Assembly: GCF_003597395.2 (NCBI RefSeq)
Contig: NC_133790.1
Location: 25,473,124 to 25,537,123 of the forward strand
Direction: 5' to 3'
Source: Chelonoidis abingdonii
Lineage: Eukaryota > Chordata > Testudines > Testudinidae
Length of the DNA: 64,000 nucleotides
In this document: positions 35,226 to 47,039 of the stretch, in pieces
How positions within the stretch are numbered: the stretch's first letter is position 1
Layout: every line of letters starts with the position of its first letter
Position numbers and translations under genes: made by a program
The notes under the pieces: model-generated
Told to the model about the DNA's origin: nothing
Seen by the model: only the letters and a program-made list of their open reading frames with translations
Database searches by the model: none

Positions 35226-35232
35226 ATTTCTA

Positions 35233-35480
35233 AGGGTACAACAACACTGCAAGGGAAGATGTGATTGTAGCACAGGTGGGCATATCTCTGCAAGTTTAAA
35301 TCTACCTAGTATGGATAACAATAATAGTCTGGATGCGGTGGCATGTGTTTCAGCATGAGCTAGTAACCAGAATACATACCGAAGGTCCCTGAAGGCCTTA
35401 CATGTACACTGCTATTGTTGCCGGTGGTAGATTGATTATGCTTACAACCACACCTTCACTTCCAATGTACACATATCCTG
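35233..35480. mobile_element. Foldback MITE related to 21758-22029 (probable)
   Basis: Left end agggtacaacaacactgcaa and reversed right end aggatatgtgtacattggaa are imperfect inverted repeats. The interior 'atgcggtggcatgtgtttca' and 'tgtacactgctattgttgcc' matches the palindromic arms typical of this family. Strongly diverged. Confidence 0.55.
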
Positions 35481-35514
35481 AGTTTGAAAAACAATACTCT
35501 AGTGGCTAAAAACA

Positions 35515-35670
35515 GAAGTCTTGTCACTGCTACAGAGTCATTCTGTGACTGTATATAAATTATTATAACTCCGCAGCTCAGTGTCTGCTTTTGTAAAATG
35601 GGAACACTTCCCTACCTCACCACATGATTAATCTTTGTAAAGTGCTTTGAGATCCTCTAACAGACGGTAC
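35515..35670 (+). repeat. MIR SINE fragment
   Basis: Pattern 'cagctcagtgtctgcttttg' then 'taaaatgggaacacttccct' then 'tttgtaaagtgctttgagat' follows the second half of MIR. Confidence 0.65.
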
Positions 35671-36806
35671 AATAGGAGCGGTAGGTATTCCATCAGCATT
35701 TAAAATGTTGCATACAAAATCATTTGCACATGTGCATGCAAGTGACATTAAATTAGGTCATGTTCATTCACAAATACCTTTGCATGCAAAATTATGGTCA
35801 TCGAGTTTAAAAAGTATTTCTGGGGAAAAAATTGGTCTCTGCTAAAAAACATGTATGAACAATGTTACATAAGAAACGCACAATAGGAACCCATTGAAAA
35901 CATGAACTGGTTTTAAATGAGAAAGGAAGTCCCCCCCCCACATATTCATTGCATCCCCTGATGTATTTCATGTCATGTAACATCATTATCATCCCTGGCC
36001 CAAATGAAAGATTAATTTAAAGTCCTATATAAGTATTTAAATTTTAATTCATCTACTTTAGTCTTTTTTCCCTTGCTAAGTCTTTGAAAGAAAGACTAAT
36101 ATTATAAGTAAAGAGTTTAATTGGCCATCTTTTAGTCATATAATGTTCTTTTCTTACAGGTTTGGTCATTGCTCCTTTCTTAATCTTTGGAGTTTATTTT
36201 TCCATGTCTTGAAGAGATTTCAGCTTGTCTATTCAGATCTTTTCATTTTACCTAATTCAAATATTCTAGCCAGTTTCAGAACCAAATAATGATGAATATG
36301 ATTAGGATCAGAGCTTTATTAAGTGTTATGAAAAGCTCCTTTATTTCAGCTAGGGAGATATATCACCTCTATAGCACATAGTGCCATGCTGACAAAGAGA
36401 AATGTACTGTAACCTGATGGAAAAATAACATAATCTAACCATACTGACACAGTAGGAAAGAAATACATACAACATTCAAAACAAATGTTGTAGGAGGGGG
36501 TTTGGTTTTGTTTTTCTCTTTTCTGAAGCAGGTAGTTGTGTCTGAGCATATCAAAGTATCTCTGGTGCCCAAATCTGATAAGTCCCATCCTCTGGTTTTC
36601 TCACTGATAGGCAGTTTGGCTCACAGCACCAGTGACAGGCAAAGTGAGAATAATGAAGAGCCAGATGAAGCAGAAAATATACCTGGATTCTATGCCGCAG
36701 AATTGTACGCACAAAAACTGGGAAAAACCTGTTTCTGCAGAGTAATAGATAGATTGCTGTTTAAAGACAGAACATAAGATCAGTTCTCTAGCCTGATGAG
36801 ATTATG
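35670..36806. other. Non-coding stretch, nothing recognised
   Basis: No gene or repeat with clear ends. Contains an acceptor-like 'ttttcttacag' at 36150-36160, but no coding sequence follows. Confidence 0.4.
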
Positions 36807-36814
36807 GTCTAAGG

Positions 36815-37281
36815 CAGTGATCCCCAAACTTTTCAGGATCACTCCCCCCCGACCCATGTCACCCCCTCCCCACAAGCTGAGCTGGAAGTGGGGCCCTGGC
36901 TCCTGAGGTGGGGAGAGAACATGGAGAGGCATAAGGGGGCTAAAGCTGGGGCTGCAGCTGAGGGAAGGTCTGGGCTGGGCACAGAGCTGGGACTCAGGGC
37001 CAAGGCTGGAGGTGTGGCCAGGGGCAGGACTGGGGCCATCACTGGGGGCAGAGCCATGGCGAGGTTGGAGTCGGGGGCTGAGGCTGTGGGAAGGGTCAGG
37101 CACAGGGCTGGGACCCAGGGCCAAGAGCCAGGGTCATGGAGTGGAGCTGGGAGAGCAGGGCTGCGTGGCCCGCCTTCCCCGTCCCCTGTGGCCCCCAGAC
37201 CACTGCCTGGGCCCTGCTGCACCGCCTGAACATCCCTCTGTGCACCCACGGGGGGCACGCCCTACAGTTTGGGGACCTCTG
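36815..37281. mobile_element. hAT-like MITE, GC-rich (467 bp)
   Basis: Left end cagtgatccccaaact and reverse complement of right end cagaggtccccaaact form inverted repeats. A perfect 8-bp duplication, gtctaagg, lies at 36807-36814 and 37282-37289. The GC-rich interior gives long low-complexity open frames on both strands (36839-37258), which are not genes. Confidence 0.88.
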
Positions 37282-37428
37282 GTCTAAGGGCCAAACTTTG
37301 CTATGAGCTATATCAATTTAAATATGGACCATCTTCATTCAAGTCAACAAAGACTGGATTTATACAGGGCTAGCTGAGATGAGAATCTGACTGTAGGTAT
37401 ACATGTGCAGACAAAGAGGAAGGATACA

Positions 37429-37610
37429 GGAGGGAAGGGTAGCTCAGTGGTTTGAGCATTGGCCTGCTAAGCCTAGGGTTGTGAGCTTAATTCTTGAGGG
37501 GGCCACTTAGGGATCTAGGGCAAAAATCTGTCTGGGGATTGGTCCTGCTTTGAGCAGGGAGTTGGACTAGATGACTTCCTGAGGTCCCTTCCAAGCTTGA
37601 GATTCTATGA
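37429..37610 (+). mobile_element. Tortoise PolIII (Cry-type) tRNA-derived SINE
   Basis: A tRNA-like head with an A-box-like tagctcagtggtttgagc (37440-37457) and a B-box-like segment (about 37478-37493) is followed by a tRNA-unrelated body ('gggggccacttagggatcta') and a 3' tail ('tagatgacttcctgaggtcc', then 'gattctatga') that matches the CR1 LINE 3' end. That shared tail lets CR1 machinery mobilise such SINEs. The family is known from cryptodiran turtles, which makes this copy the best taxonomic marker in the window. Nearly full length with modest divergence. Confidence 0.9.
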
Positions 37611-37813
37611 AAGGTAATGTCTCTGAGCAGTGATGTGAAGCAGAGGGCTTATGATTCCATGATCCTCATTTTTGCTGGATACCTTGGTTTGCTGAAACCG
37701 ATCCTGGAATGAGTCACAGTTCACAGTCTGTTGCACTGCCCACCTGAAAAGCAATGGGAATTGCTTGAGGCTGGGGAAGGGCCAGTGTTTTCAGGTGGTT
37801 TTGAATGTGCAGG

Positions 37814-37836
37814 GTTTGGGTTAGGGTTAGGGTTAG
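37814..37836 (+). repeat. Short interstitial telomeric repeat
   Basis: Reads tttggg, then ttaggg twice, then ttag: about 3.5 units of the vertebrate telomere repeat, with the first unit altered. It lies about 200 bases downstream of the Cry SINE. Confidence 0.9.
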
Positions 37837-37839
37837 ATA

Positions 37840-39765
37840 CCTGTATGATTTCATCTACCATGGGTGCACGTATCAATTAGGCCGTCACAGAATAGCAACT
37901 GATGGAAGTAGAAGAATAGAACCTATTTGGATCATGTGTTACAAAATCCTTGTCAGGCAGGAGAGGGTCTTCGTTTTCATTTCTCTTAAAGATTTATTGA
38001 AGAAATAGAAGCAGAGTATAAAGATTTTTCACTGAATTTAATTTTCTTTTTACATGTTGCCATATTACTTTCTTAAAATGAGTATAGTCTCTGCAAAAGC
38101 TAGCTCCGTAGAAATCCTGCAACCATTGCTGCCAAAGAACCATGCTATTCTAAGCAATATTGCTGTTGATTCCATTAGAGCAGCTCTTTGCTTTAAGTTA
38201 GTATTGCTAGAAAGCACATTGCTACCAAAGGAGCCAACTTCCAGTTAAGATAATACCAAGCTCCCTTTGTACTTATTTTGTAAGCATAAGTACCAGTTTT
38301 TCAGCTCTAGTACTGGGTGTATCAGCAAATGTACCTATTCCCTATCCTTAAGTGTGATTTCAAAATGGCAGGAAATTATTTTTTTCTGCCTATGTTATTA
38401 TTGTACTCAACACACAGTTCACAGAGGTTTAGAAACGTGCTCAAGAATGAAAGAGAACAGACAAAGTATTTTTTAAAAATGTTTTACAAATTGAGAGAAA
38501 GGTTGGGTTTTGCTACCTTTAATTACCATTGAGCTGAGTATAAAATAATTTATAATTGTCCTCATTTTTATGTAACTCAAAATAGTTGTGCTTTTTAAAA
38601 AAATGAGATTTGGCACTCAGGACAAAATGCTCCTCTTGGATCTGCAATGCAGATGTCTTAGCTGCAGAGCAGATTTCTATTGCCTTTCTGCACTCATTCC
38701 ATGCATAAAACTCTCATTGACATCAATGGGAGTTCCATGCATGGAATCAGTGAAGACTAGACAACAAAACAGGCCACAGGGAGAATTTTCCCTTAATATA
38801 CCATGAGCGTCTGAACTAAGGTTGAAACCACGCTGGCAACAAGCGTATTTTAACACTTTGTTGCTAGAATGTTTTTCCCCTGCCCATTGTGGACAGAGAT
38901 ATCTCTGAGAATCACATTATAACCCTGTTGTAGACTATCTGATGGGGAAATCTATAGCATGGTTTGTTTAGTGTGGTTCTGAGAAAAATATCCCTTTTCA
39001 CATTGATTGAGGTAACAATACAACAAGCCTGCTTGCTACAACCAGTCATAGAAACAAATTCTCATTACCGTCCAGCTAAATGGGTCATGTGCGCTGGTGC
39101 TTCACAGTTGTGGTAGGGATTAATCTTCTCACAGTGCAGCCTCCAAGGCTGCACTGTCCCCCTTCCATAGGCAAGGAGGCTGTGGTGGTTTGCTAGCTGA
39201 TCCACGTAATCACCAATCTTCCAGTCCTCCCTCCATCACTCTGCCAGTCTTCTATGTGAAAACTCCATGAAGATGTGATCTATAGAATGCAGTTAGTGCA
39301 GATCCTTGTGCTGGTATCCCCCTCCCCACTGGGCGATGATGCACCTTTCCAGTGCTGATTGTGCCTTCTGTTCCCTAGAGAATATGGAGGCATGCTTTGC
39401 CCTTAACATTTGTTGCTAATTAGCAAAAAATGAACACAGCAAAATAGTATTAGCAAACATTCATTGAAATTAAAACCACCTAGACATATTTGCAACCCAT
39501 TTGATTTGTTTTCTGTGAACAGTCATACCAGTGATTTTTTTTTTTTTTTTGGTGAGTGCACAAGAATGCGTGCTGCAAGTAAAAATCTTACAAAAGCTAG
39601 TGCAAATGTGTTTGCATGAAAGTTTTTACTGGACACAATTATTCAGCCATCTGGAAATCTCACTGGTTTCCCCCCTCCTATATAGGACAGTTGCCTTCAA
39701 AGAGCAAAAAACAAAACATACAATTTAGTCACTTAGTCCTATGCCCCAAATTATCAAAGACCTGG
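37840..39765. other. Non-coding stretch with a short palindrome
   Basis: No gene recognised. At 38700-38747 an imperfect palindrome pairs 'ccatgcataaaactctcatt' with 'aatgggagttccatgcatgg'. A T run lies at 39535-39551. Confidence 0.45.
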
Positions 39766-39767
39766 GT

Positions 39768-39925
39768 TAAATTTTCAAAAAACCCTAAGTGACATAGAAG
39801 CCAGAGTCCCATTTTTAAAATGACTTAGGCACTTGAGAGTCTCAGTGAAAGTCAATGAGACTTGGATGCCTCAATGACTAAATCACTTTTGAAAATGGGA
39901 CTTAGGTACTTTTGAAACTTGTACT
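39768..39925. repeat. Foldback repeat with TTTTGAAAA-type arms
   Basis: Left arm 'gtcccatttttaaaatgact' pairs with right arm 'cacttttgaaaatgggactt', around a centre of 'gtgaaagtcaatgagac'. Similar sequence recurs at 52130-52245 and in a short stretch at 56990-57025. Probably a palindromic MITE, but no clear target duplication was found. Confidence 0.55.
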
Positions 39926-39929
39926 ACTT

Positions 39930-40615
39930 CTAGTCATAGGAAATAGTTTATAAAACCCATAGGCTGGAATCTGTCCAGAAAAAGTGCTCAAATAAATTCA
40001 CAATAATCACTCTGTTCATGGATTGCAAATGGAAGGAAGGGCTGTATTCATCAAATAAATTGGCTGCTGCAAACAGTTTGCCCAGCTCTACTGCTTGCAC
40101 CTTTTCAACCATAGGCTCTAATTCTTCAATCAGACCAATGCATGTGGACCTTATGCCTACTTGAGTCCCCATTGATTTCACTGGGGCATTGCCTGGGCCC
40201 AATGTCTGTCTGTGTGAATCTAGTTTCTGGATAAGGTCCAGAGCTGCCTTCAGTATTCTAAAAAATATTAAAAACGAACAATACAGGTATTTGCATAGAT
40301 CACGCAGCCTAATTCCAGTAGAGGCAGGCTGTCGTTCCCACTGTAATCACACAGGAGGGGAATAAAGGGGAAAAACTGCTTCTCAACAATAGTGTCTGAC
40401 ACAAACCCATAAAAATCAGGGAATTTACTGACAAGGCTCTGTCCCTATCCTTGATTTTCTACTGAGAATTATTGTCCTTAATTTACAGTGTTGTGGGGGT
40501 GCGGGGGGGGGGTGGGAAATATCACTGGCACTTTTAGCTGGAAATTTTCTGACCTTTCTTGGAACTTAAATTTAGATTTTGTATTTAAAAAAGAAAGGAC
40601 TGGGGAAGAGGGAGG
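39930..40615. other. Non-coding stretch, nothing recognised
   Basis: No gene recognised. A G-rich run lies at 40494-40514. Confidence 0.4.
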
Positions 40616-40639
40616 ATGGCCTTTCAGCTAACGCAGGTA

Positions 40640-40790
40640 ACCTGTGGTAGAGCCAAGAATAGAAATCAGAACTCCATGTCTGACGAGCAAATCACTTAAC
40701 AGCAGTGCCTCACTTTACCCATCTGTACAATGGGGATATTTATCTAATTCATGAGTGCTTTGGTGCAGTGACTTGTTTGCAGTGACCTTT
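40640..40790 (+). repeat. MIR SINE fragment
   Basis: Pattern 'gcaaatcacttaacagcagt' then 'gcctcactttacccatctgt' then 'acaatggggatatttatcta' follows the MIR core and 3' region. Confidence 0.65.
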
Positions 40791-41242
40791 GAGCACTATA
40801 ATAAACAAGGGTATATGTGGGGCTTCATTCATTAATAGTTGTACTTTGAGACCCTTGGATCGGAGGTGTCATGTAAGTATTAGAGGTTCAAGCCCCAAAA
40901 TTTGATTTATCTTAATATGGTTTTACCTGCCACCTTTCAAGTATATTTCTCTGTTAAATAAATGTTGCTGATACTGAGAAATTAAAACCAAAACAGAAGC
41001 CAGTCAACATTTTTAGGGAATTCTGTATATCAAGCAGCAGCTTCAGGCATAGGCTGGAAAGGCAGCCACATAGCAAAAGGCACCTTGGAAACTCTGAGGA
41101 TTGTTGCATCTCAGGGTGAACAATGGTAGTGTCTAGCTGCAGGTCTTGAAAGAAATACTTCACACTTCTGAGCACAGGGCAAAAATGTCTATAAACAACC
41201 ACTAATTGCCCTGGGGAGTAGAAGGAAATACTCAGAAAGATG

Positions 41243-41490
41243 TTTGAGAAATAGAGGTACAGGGGGAGAGAGGGGAGAAGGACTGCACAGAAACCAGAGG
41301 AAAACAAAAGAGATGCAGAAGAGGAAGGGCAAAAAAAGAGAAGGAAGACTCAGAAGGAAAAAGAATATGAAGATTAGATTAATGAGGATGTGGGACTCAG
41401 GAGAAAAGAGGATGAAAAAAAAGAATATCTAGGGTAGAATAGAAGAGATGAAAGAAAAAAACATAGAAATAATAAAAGAAAAAACTGAAT
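41243..41490. repeat. Purine-rich (A/G) tract
   Basis: Roughly 250 bases of strongly strand-asymmetric A/G sequence with few pyrimidines. The open frames here (rich in Lys, Arg and Glu on the plus strand, Phe and Leu on the minus) are compositional artefacts. Confidence 0.8.
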
Positions 41491-41499
41491 GCAGGAAAA

Positions 41500-44400
41500 A
41501 AATAAATTAGGAAATGAGAAAACTTTCTACTGATGTTTCCCCCTGTTAGCCCTGCTGAGCCATTACAGCCAAAAGAAAGCAAACTAGACTCTCTCTTCTT
41601 GTGCTTCCCCCATAGAATTATCAAGGGCCTGTCAGATATACCTGTGCAAGCTCACTGGAGGTGTCAATGAGGGCCTAACTTGGTCTGTAGAACCTTTATT
41701 ACTGGTGATGATGCGCTAGAATAAAAGATCGTCGCTTGACTCTGAGTCAAGTTGTTTGCAGGAGTCCTAGCGAGAAGTTACTGGCGTCCCATAGGTACTC
41801 CTCTGACTTCAGTCCCAGCATTTCATTTATTCAGATCCCAGCCCCTATTCTACATACTCAGTGACTTACTTGCTTACATAAGGGTTGATCACACAAAGCA
41901 CTGAAAAGGAGTTAAGATTATCTTTTCCTTCCTGCACCTCGAATATTATAACCAATTCCTAATCTGGAGCAGCTCCAAGAGCTTCCCAGAAGTGGAACCA
42001 ACCTGCTAACCCTGCCCCACCCTTAGGCTTTGGAAACTGTCTCCTGGGGTGTGTGTGCTGTTTTCAAGGAATCAGGAGGAGAACTCTCATCAATCGAATA
42101 TTGTATATTAGAATTCAGCACTAATAATTCACGCTGCTCTTTCAAGGAAAGAACCTATTGCACCATGCACCTGTCCTTATAATAAAAGGTAAATTAGAAA
42201 ATAATGATGGCCTTAGATATCACCCCAGGCAAATACAAAGAAAGGCGGCTTTTTAAAGATGGTACATAGGATATAAATCTGAGAAATGGGATTAAATTAA
42301 GAAAAGGCAAGGTAAACTAAATATCAGGAATGACTATGATGTCTAGTAGCCCATGTAACAGTCATAGGAAGTGATGGGAAGCCATCATCTGCAACTCTTA
42401 AAACTACATCCAATTGCATTGGAGAATATATTGTAGGGGAAAAATCTTGTGCTGGGTCCCAGGGAGCCGGACTAAATGGGACCTAAGAGGCAGAGGGGCA
42501 GCTCTTGTGTATGTGATTTATGCAGTGGTATTTTTATATTATTCTTTTTGTTTCAAAAAGGAAGGGACTCTCAAAATATCCTTTAGCTAAGGCACCAATA
42601 TTCTTAAAGGCGGAACTGGGTCTAAGAAGAACAGAGCTTTCCCTTCTGACAGTGTAATGAACATTTAGGTAAAAACCACTTCCCAGAACTGTCCACACAC
42701 AAGTTTCAATGATTACTGATTCTGATGTCCAAACAAGCAATCCAAACAGAACCATGTTGGCCACTATTCCAGTATAATCTGTATACAGTATAACAAGTTA
42801 TACTGGAAGCCCTTATGATCAGTTTTTCTAGTGGAGCATGTTTTCGTATCCCTAGCACATTAATATATTACTCAAGGAATCTCCAACCCAGCCAATAATT
42901 CTGGCAAGCGTTACTTGGCCGGAGTGAAAGGATAGTGATACGGTCCAAGTTAAAAGGGGGAGAGGAGGAGGAGAGAGATTAGCCAGCTGCTTTTAAAGCC
43001 CATCAGTGTAGACTGTATGTACTGAGATGGGTGGTAACGCCAAACTTTGGTTGCATTGTTTTCTTTCTGGATAAGGCCTGTGTTGTGTTTAGGGCAGGTA
43101 GGTCACATTTTCTTGCATTTGTGTCCTGTGATTGGCGTATTGTTTAAAGACTATGAGGGATGATCTTGTGCTCTAGAGGAAGTTGGCAATAAAGTTTGCT
43201 CTATAAAAAGAAACATGTGGTTAGGATACAGTTTCCTATTCTGAGTCAAAGCAGAGAGTAGAGTCAGAAATTCCAGCCTAGAGGGTCAGGAAGAATTCCA
43301 GGACTACCTGAATCACAACTGAAACATGTAGCCATTCCCCACCCCCGACCCCTTCAACCTCCTGGCCTCTATTCTACTGGTATTACTACTCAGAATTATT
43401 TAGTTCACTTCATCATTTTGGTGGTTCTTACTATGAACATATGCCTTATTTTCCACAGGCTATATCCTCTCCCCTTTTCAGATGAGCATCTCCTTCTCCT
43501 ATTAGGACCAGAATTCTTAAAAACACACACACACACTCTCTCTCTCTTTCTCGGCACACAATCAAATGCTTTCTCTGACTTGGGAGTACCTTTTTTTACC
43601 AGAGGTATAGTAGCCATTGGAACGTACCCTAAATTTATTAAGATGCCAGTTTTATAAAGACCCAAATGTCTTTACTGACAATGTTTCATGCACAGAATAA
43701 AAAGCAATAATACCATGATAATCTATTTATAGCATATTGGATTTATTCCTATGGTTGTTTCTTCATTAAAATGACTTTGTAAAGAACATGTTCAGCTCTT
43801 TTATTCAAAGCAACTTTGTTTTTCTTTAACCAAGATATGAACATCCTAAGAAACAGAGGGCATTTGATTTTCATAGTTTTTAGCTCATTTACAACAAAGC
43901 CAGCAAATACCGCAGCAATATCCAGGTTTGTAAAATATTTTCTTATGGTCTAAATTCATTGCATTTTACAGACAACATTTTATGACTAACTGATGATTTT
44001 CCCATTTCATTCTCCTTCCACCATATACCATCCTGATACATATGGATGTTTGGCAATCCTGACCCGAGCATGGGAGACATCTCTCTCAACCTGCCACAGC
44101 CCAAAATTAGGGTAACAAAACTAGTTTAGGAAAGTTTGAAGGAGATGGTATTAATCACTTCAGCAGAAATAGCTGCATGTATAATTGGTGTCATACTCCT
44201 ACCCTCTGATGTAAATAACTATAGAGGTGAGAATTCCAAATTTACTTGGAACAAAGGCAAATTAGGTCTAAAATGGGGGAATCCCTCATGAGGAGGAGCA
44301 ACTGAGGGCCATGTTGGATGAAGTGGAGATAGGGAGGGCTTACTCAGCTGGGTGGGTCTGCAGAGTTTATGATATGTGGTCATGTTAGTGTTCACCATTC

Positions 44401-45023
44401 TAGATAGTAAAATTGGACACACACGAGGTAAGTATATTCCTCTCCACCACCATTCAAATGGCAGCAGGAGCAGTGGAATGTTCAAATCTAAGATTCCATG
44501 GCAGTTGGACACCTGCAAGGAAAAGGGAAAGAAGTTGTCATAAGTGCAGTGTGAGAACAGCTGGGTAGGTGATAAACAGGGAAGCAGACAGGGGAAGGGA
44601 AGCTAACAGGAAATCCAGTGAAGTGTGTGAATGGAACAGATTCAGGGAAGGGTTATCGGGTCCCTGGCCCAGGAATCATGCTGCCTTTTCTTAGAAAATG
44701 TCTAATGCATTATAATAAAGTGAGGTGAAAAAAGGCAAAGCTACTGAAGAAGAAAGAGAAGCAGATTGAAGTTCAGTCTGTCCCTCCAGACAGCCATATA
44801 TTGGGTCAACAGAGAGCAAATGAACAGAGGCCCTCAGTTCCCAGGCATGGAAAATACAGCAGGACTGTGATACCAGGTGCAATGTTTCTGAGCCATCCAG
44901 TTGTGCCTGGGCACTAAAGTTCTCCCACAAGTTGGTCCAACTTGCCTGATGAGCACAATAGGAAGGGATGGGTGCTGAGCACTTCTGAAAATTGGACCCT
45001 ACATGGCTGAGGACCAGAGAATG
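41500..45023. other. Non-coding stretch, nothing recognised
   Basis: No gene or clear transposon seen apart from a CA/CT microsatellite at 43522-43552. Confidence 0.4.
43522..43552. repeat. (CA)n(CT)n compound microsatellite
   Basis: About seven CA units followed directly by about eight CT units, the last interrupted. Confidence 0.9.
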
Positions 45024-45031
45024 GAGAGACT

Positions 45032-45155
45032 TAGGATGACCAGATGTCCCAATTTTATAGGGACAGTCCTGATGTTTGGGTGTTTTTCTTATATAGACTC
45101 CTATTACCCTTCCCCCCGCATCCCAGTTTTTCACACTTGCTGTCTGGTCACCTTA
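45032..45155. mobile_element. hAT-like MITE (124 bp)
   Basis: Left end taggatgaccaga and reverse complement of right end taaggtgaccaga form inverted repeats. A perfect 8-bp target site duplication, gagagact, lies at 45024-45031 and 45156-45163. Interior 'cccaattttatagggacagt' and 'gtttttcttatatagactcc' is typical of an abundant small turtle hAT MITE. Confidence 0.9.
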
Positions 45156-45339
45156 GAGAGACTACACCTGTAGATATACAGCAGTTTAGCAACAACTGTT
45201 CCAGGGGGGTGCTTTTCCTGCCAGGTGAGCAACCTGAGAGTTTTGCTTAGCTAAAGAGGATGGTGAATTCCTGCCATAATCACGAACTTCTGATCATTCT
45301 CTGCTTTTAGGAAGTTGGAAGGGAGGCATTAAATTTTTA

Positions 45340-45493
45340 GGACCTGATTCTCTATGGCCTTGCAGCTTGTCATCATTTACACCTGTCCAATGTAGGCATA
45401 AGATGCTACTGAATCAGAGTGCTGGCATCTTACACTCACGTTGTGCAGGTTTAAATGATTCTCCACTGCCTTGCACCTTGTATAATCAGGCCC
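45340..45493. mobile_element. PIF/Harbinger-like foldback MITE (154 bp)
   Basis: Left end ggacctgattctct and reversed right end gggcctgattatac form inverted repeats, with TTA on both sides (45337-45339 and 45494-45496). The interior is palindromic, pairing 'ccttgcagcttgtcatcatt' with 'actgccttgcaccttgtata'. Both a 3-bp TTA duplication and a palindromic body fit a Harbinger-type MITE. Confidence 0.7.
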
Positions 45494-45499
45494 TTACTG

Positions 45500-47035
45500 T
45501 TCTTCTAGAAAAGCCTTGGCCCAAAAGTTGCCATGGCATGCTACAGAGATCATCTAAACTTGCCCATTCAAAACCATTAAAGCATGCTGACCTTTCTTGC
45601 TCATTTTCCCCTTTGCCATGCAATAGCCCACAAATGAATCTATGCTTCACAAGATTTACAGCTGTGAGGATACACCAGGGCACAAGGAGCGGCAGTCTTT
45701 CCCTCACCTCTGGTATTGAAACAGCTGCAGGTGGTTTTGGATAATGAACCCTTCGGCCCTAGAAGGAATGGAATGTTTGAACCAAAAGGTTCCTAGATAG
45801 TTGGGAGCTACAGCTTGCTAACTAATGAGAATAGGCAAACAGAGAAAGTGGAGGGACAGCAGGAGAGAAAGACATGGGATGGAAGGTAATAAGATGCTGA
45901 GTAAAAAATGTGAGCTGAGTAGGGAAAAGTGAAGTGAAGGAAGTGAAAGAGTCTGAGAAATTCACCTGGAAAGGTAAGTAAGCTACTGGCTATTGCATTT
46001 CATTGCAGGGGAGGAGGGAAGGCTTAAATTGCTGCCTGACCTCTCTTGGTTAAATATAAAAATCTTTCTTCATTCAGTCAACTTCTATTTCCAAGATGGT
46101 AACTAGGCTCAGGCACTGATACTACTAGTAATGAGAGTTGTGAGGATTCAGTATTGTAGCTGTAACTGCTAGGATAGTAGAGGGCTATGGGTCCTTCCAG
46201 CTCCTTGTGATGGGGATACTGGTCTTTTGTGCTCCTACCAGGGCCCTGCAGCCATGATGCACTCTGTCTCCCTTGGAGGCCTCCTAGGAGCTAAGCAGTA
46301 TTATGAAGCTTTTAGGATTGAATCATGAGGGGATAGGGTGTTGTAAGAGTCCCAACTGGCCATGCCTCTCTAGGCTGAGGCAATCAGCTGCAGATGAGTC
46401 TGGCTGAGCTACTTTTAGGTAGGAAAAAGAGATTTGCTATCTAGAAGCCAGGGCAAAGACAGCTTAGGACAGAGGTTAAATTTGCATTGGTTGGTGTTTT
46501 GTATATGATTTGTTTTAGGAGTTCAAGAATTTAAGGCAATGTGGTGGTTTGTGTTTTGATTGCACAAACTGAAACTCTGGAGAGGTTTTTCTGCTTAGCC
46601 TGGAACTCCTGAAGTTAATATCCAATTTACATGCATTGAGACTTCTCCACACATCCAGTAAGAGATTTACAGCTAAATGTGGCTTGGAATGACCCATATT
46701 GCAAAACCCCAAACCCACTTGCATATTTCCAGAAGGTGGAGAGGGAAGTCTCTGAACTTGTAGGTCTATTTTTGTCATGTGCTCCTCTGGTGAATAATCA
46801 GCTGATGATGTTCACTCCACAACTCATACTAGTACATACTCTTTACTGCCACTTTTTACATCTTGCACTGAAAGTTGAGTGCTCTTCACCCTTCCTTGAA
46901 ATCACATTTGCCTCTTCTTTGTCAGTTGCTGAGGCAGAAATTGCACTGCTCTACAGCCAAAATGCTTCTGAAATAAATGTAGTCAAACTTTACTAATTCT
47001 GGGTCACTGAGAATGAAAATGATGCTTAAAATGGT
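45500..47035. other. Non-coding stretch, nothing recognised
   Basis: Open frames such as 46679-46996 (plus) have no recognisable domain and do not continue the transposase-like sequence that starts near 47040. Confidence 0.4.
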
Positions 47036-47039
47036 TGAT

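Noticed and set aside
36150..36165. Splice-acceptor-like ttttcttacag
   Set aside because: No conserved coding sequence follows in any frame; such motifs are common by chance.
36839..37258. 139-codon and 113-codon open frames on opposite strands
   Set aside because: Both fall inside the GC-rich MITE at 36815-37281 and consist of Pro/Ala/Ser or Gly/Arg low-complexity sequence.
37440..37510. tRNA-like sequence with A and B boxes
   Set aside because: It is the head of a Cry-type SINE; the SINE body follows directly and the sequence cannot form a complete mature tRNA cloverleaf.
41244..41432. Lys/Arg-rich 62-codon open frame
   Set aside because: A translation of a purine tract, with no domain and composition fully explained by A/G bias.
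46679..46996. 105-codon plus-strand open frame upstream of the transposase-like relic
   Set aside because: No similarity to the N-terminal part expected for that family and a different frame; treated as chance.
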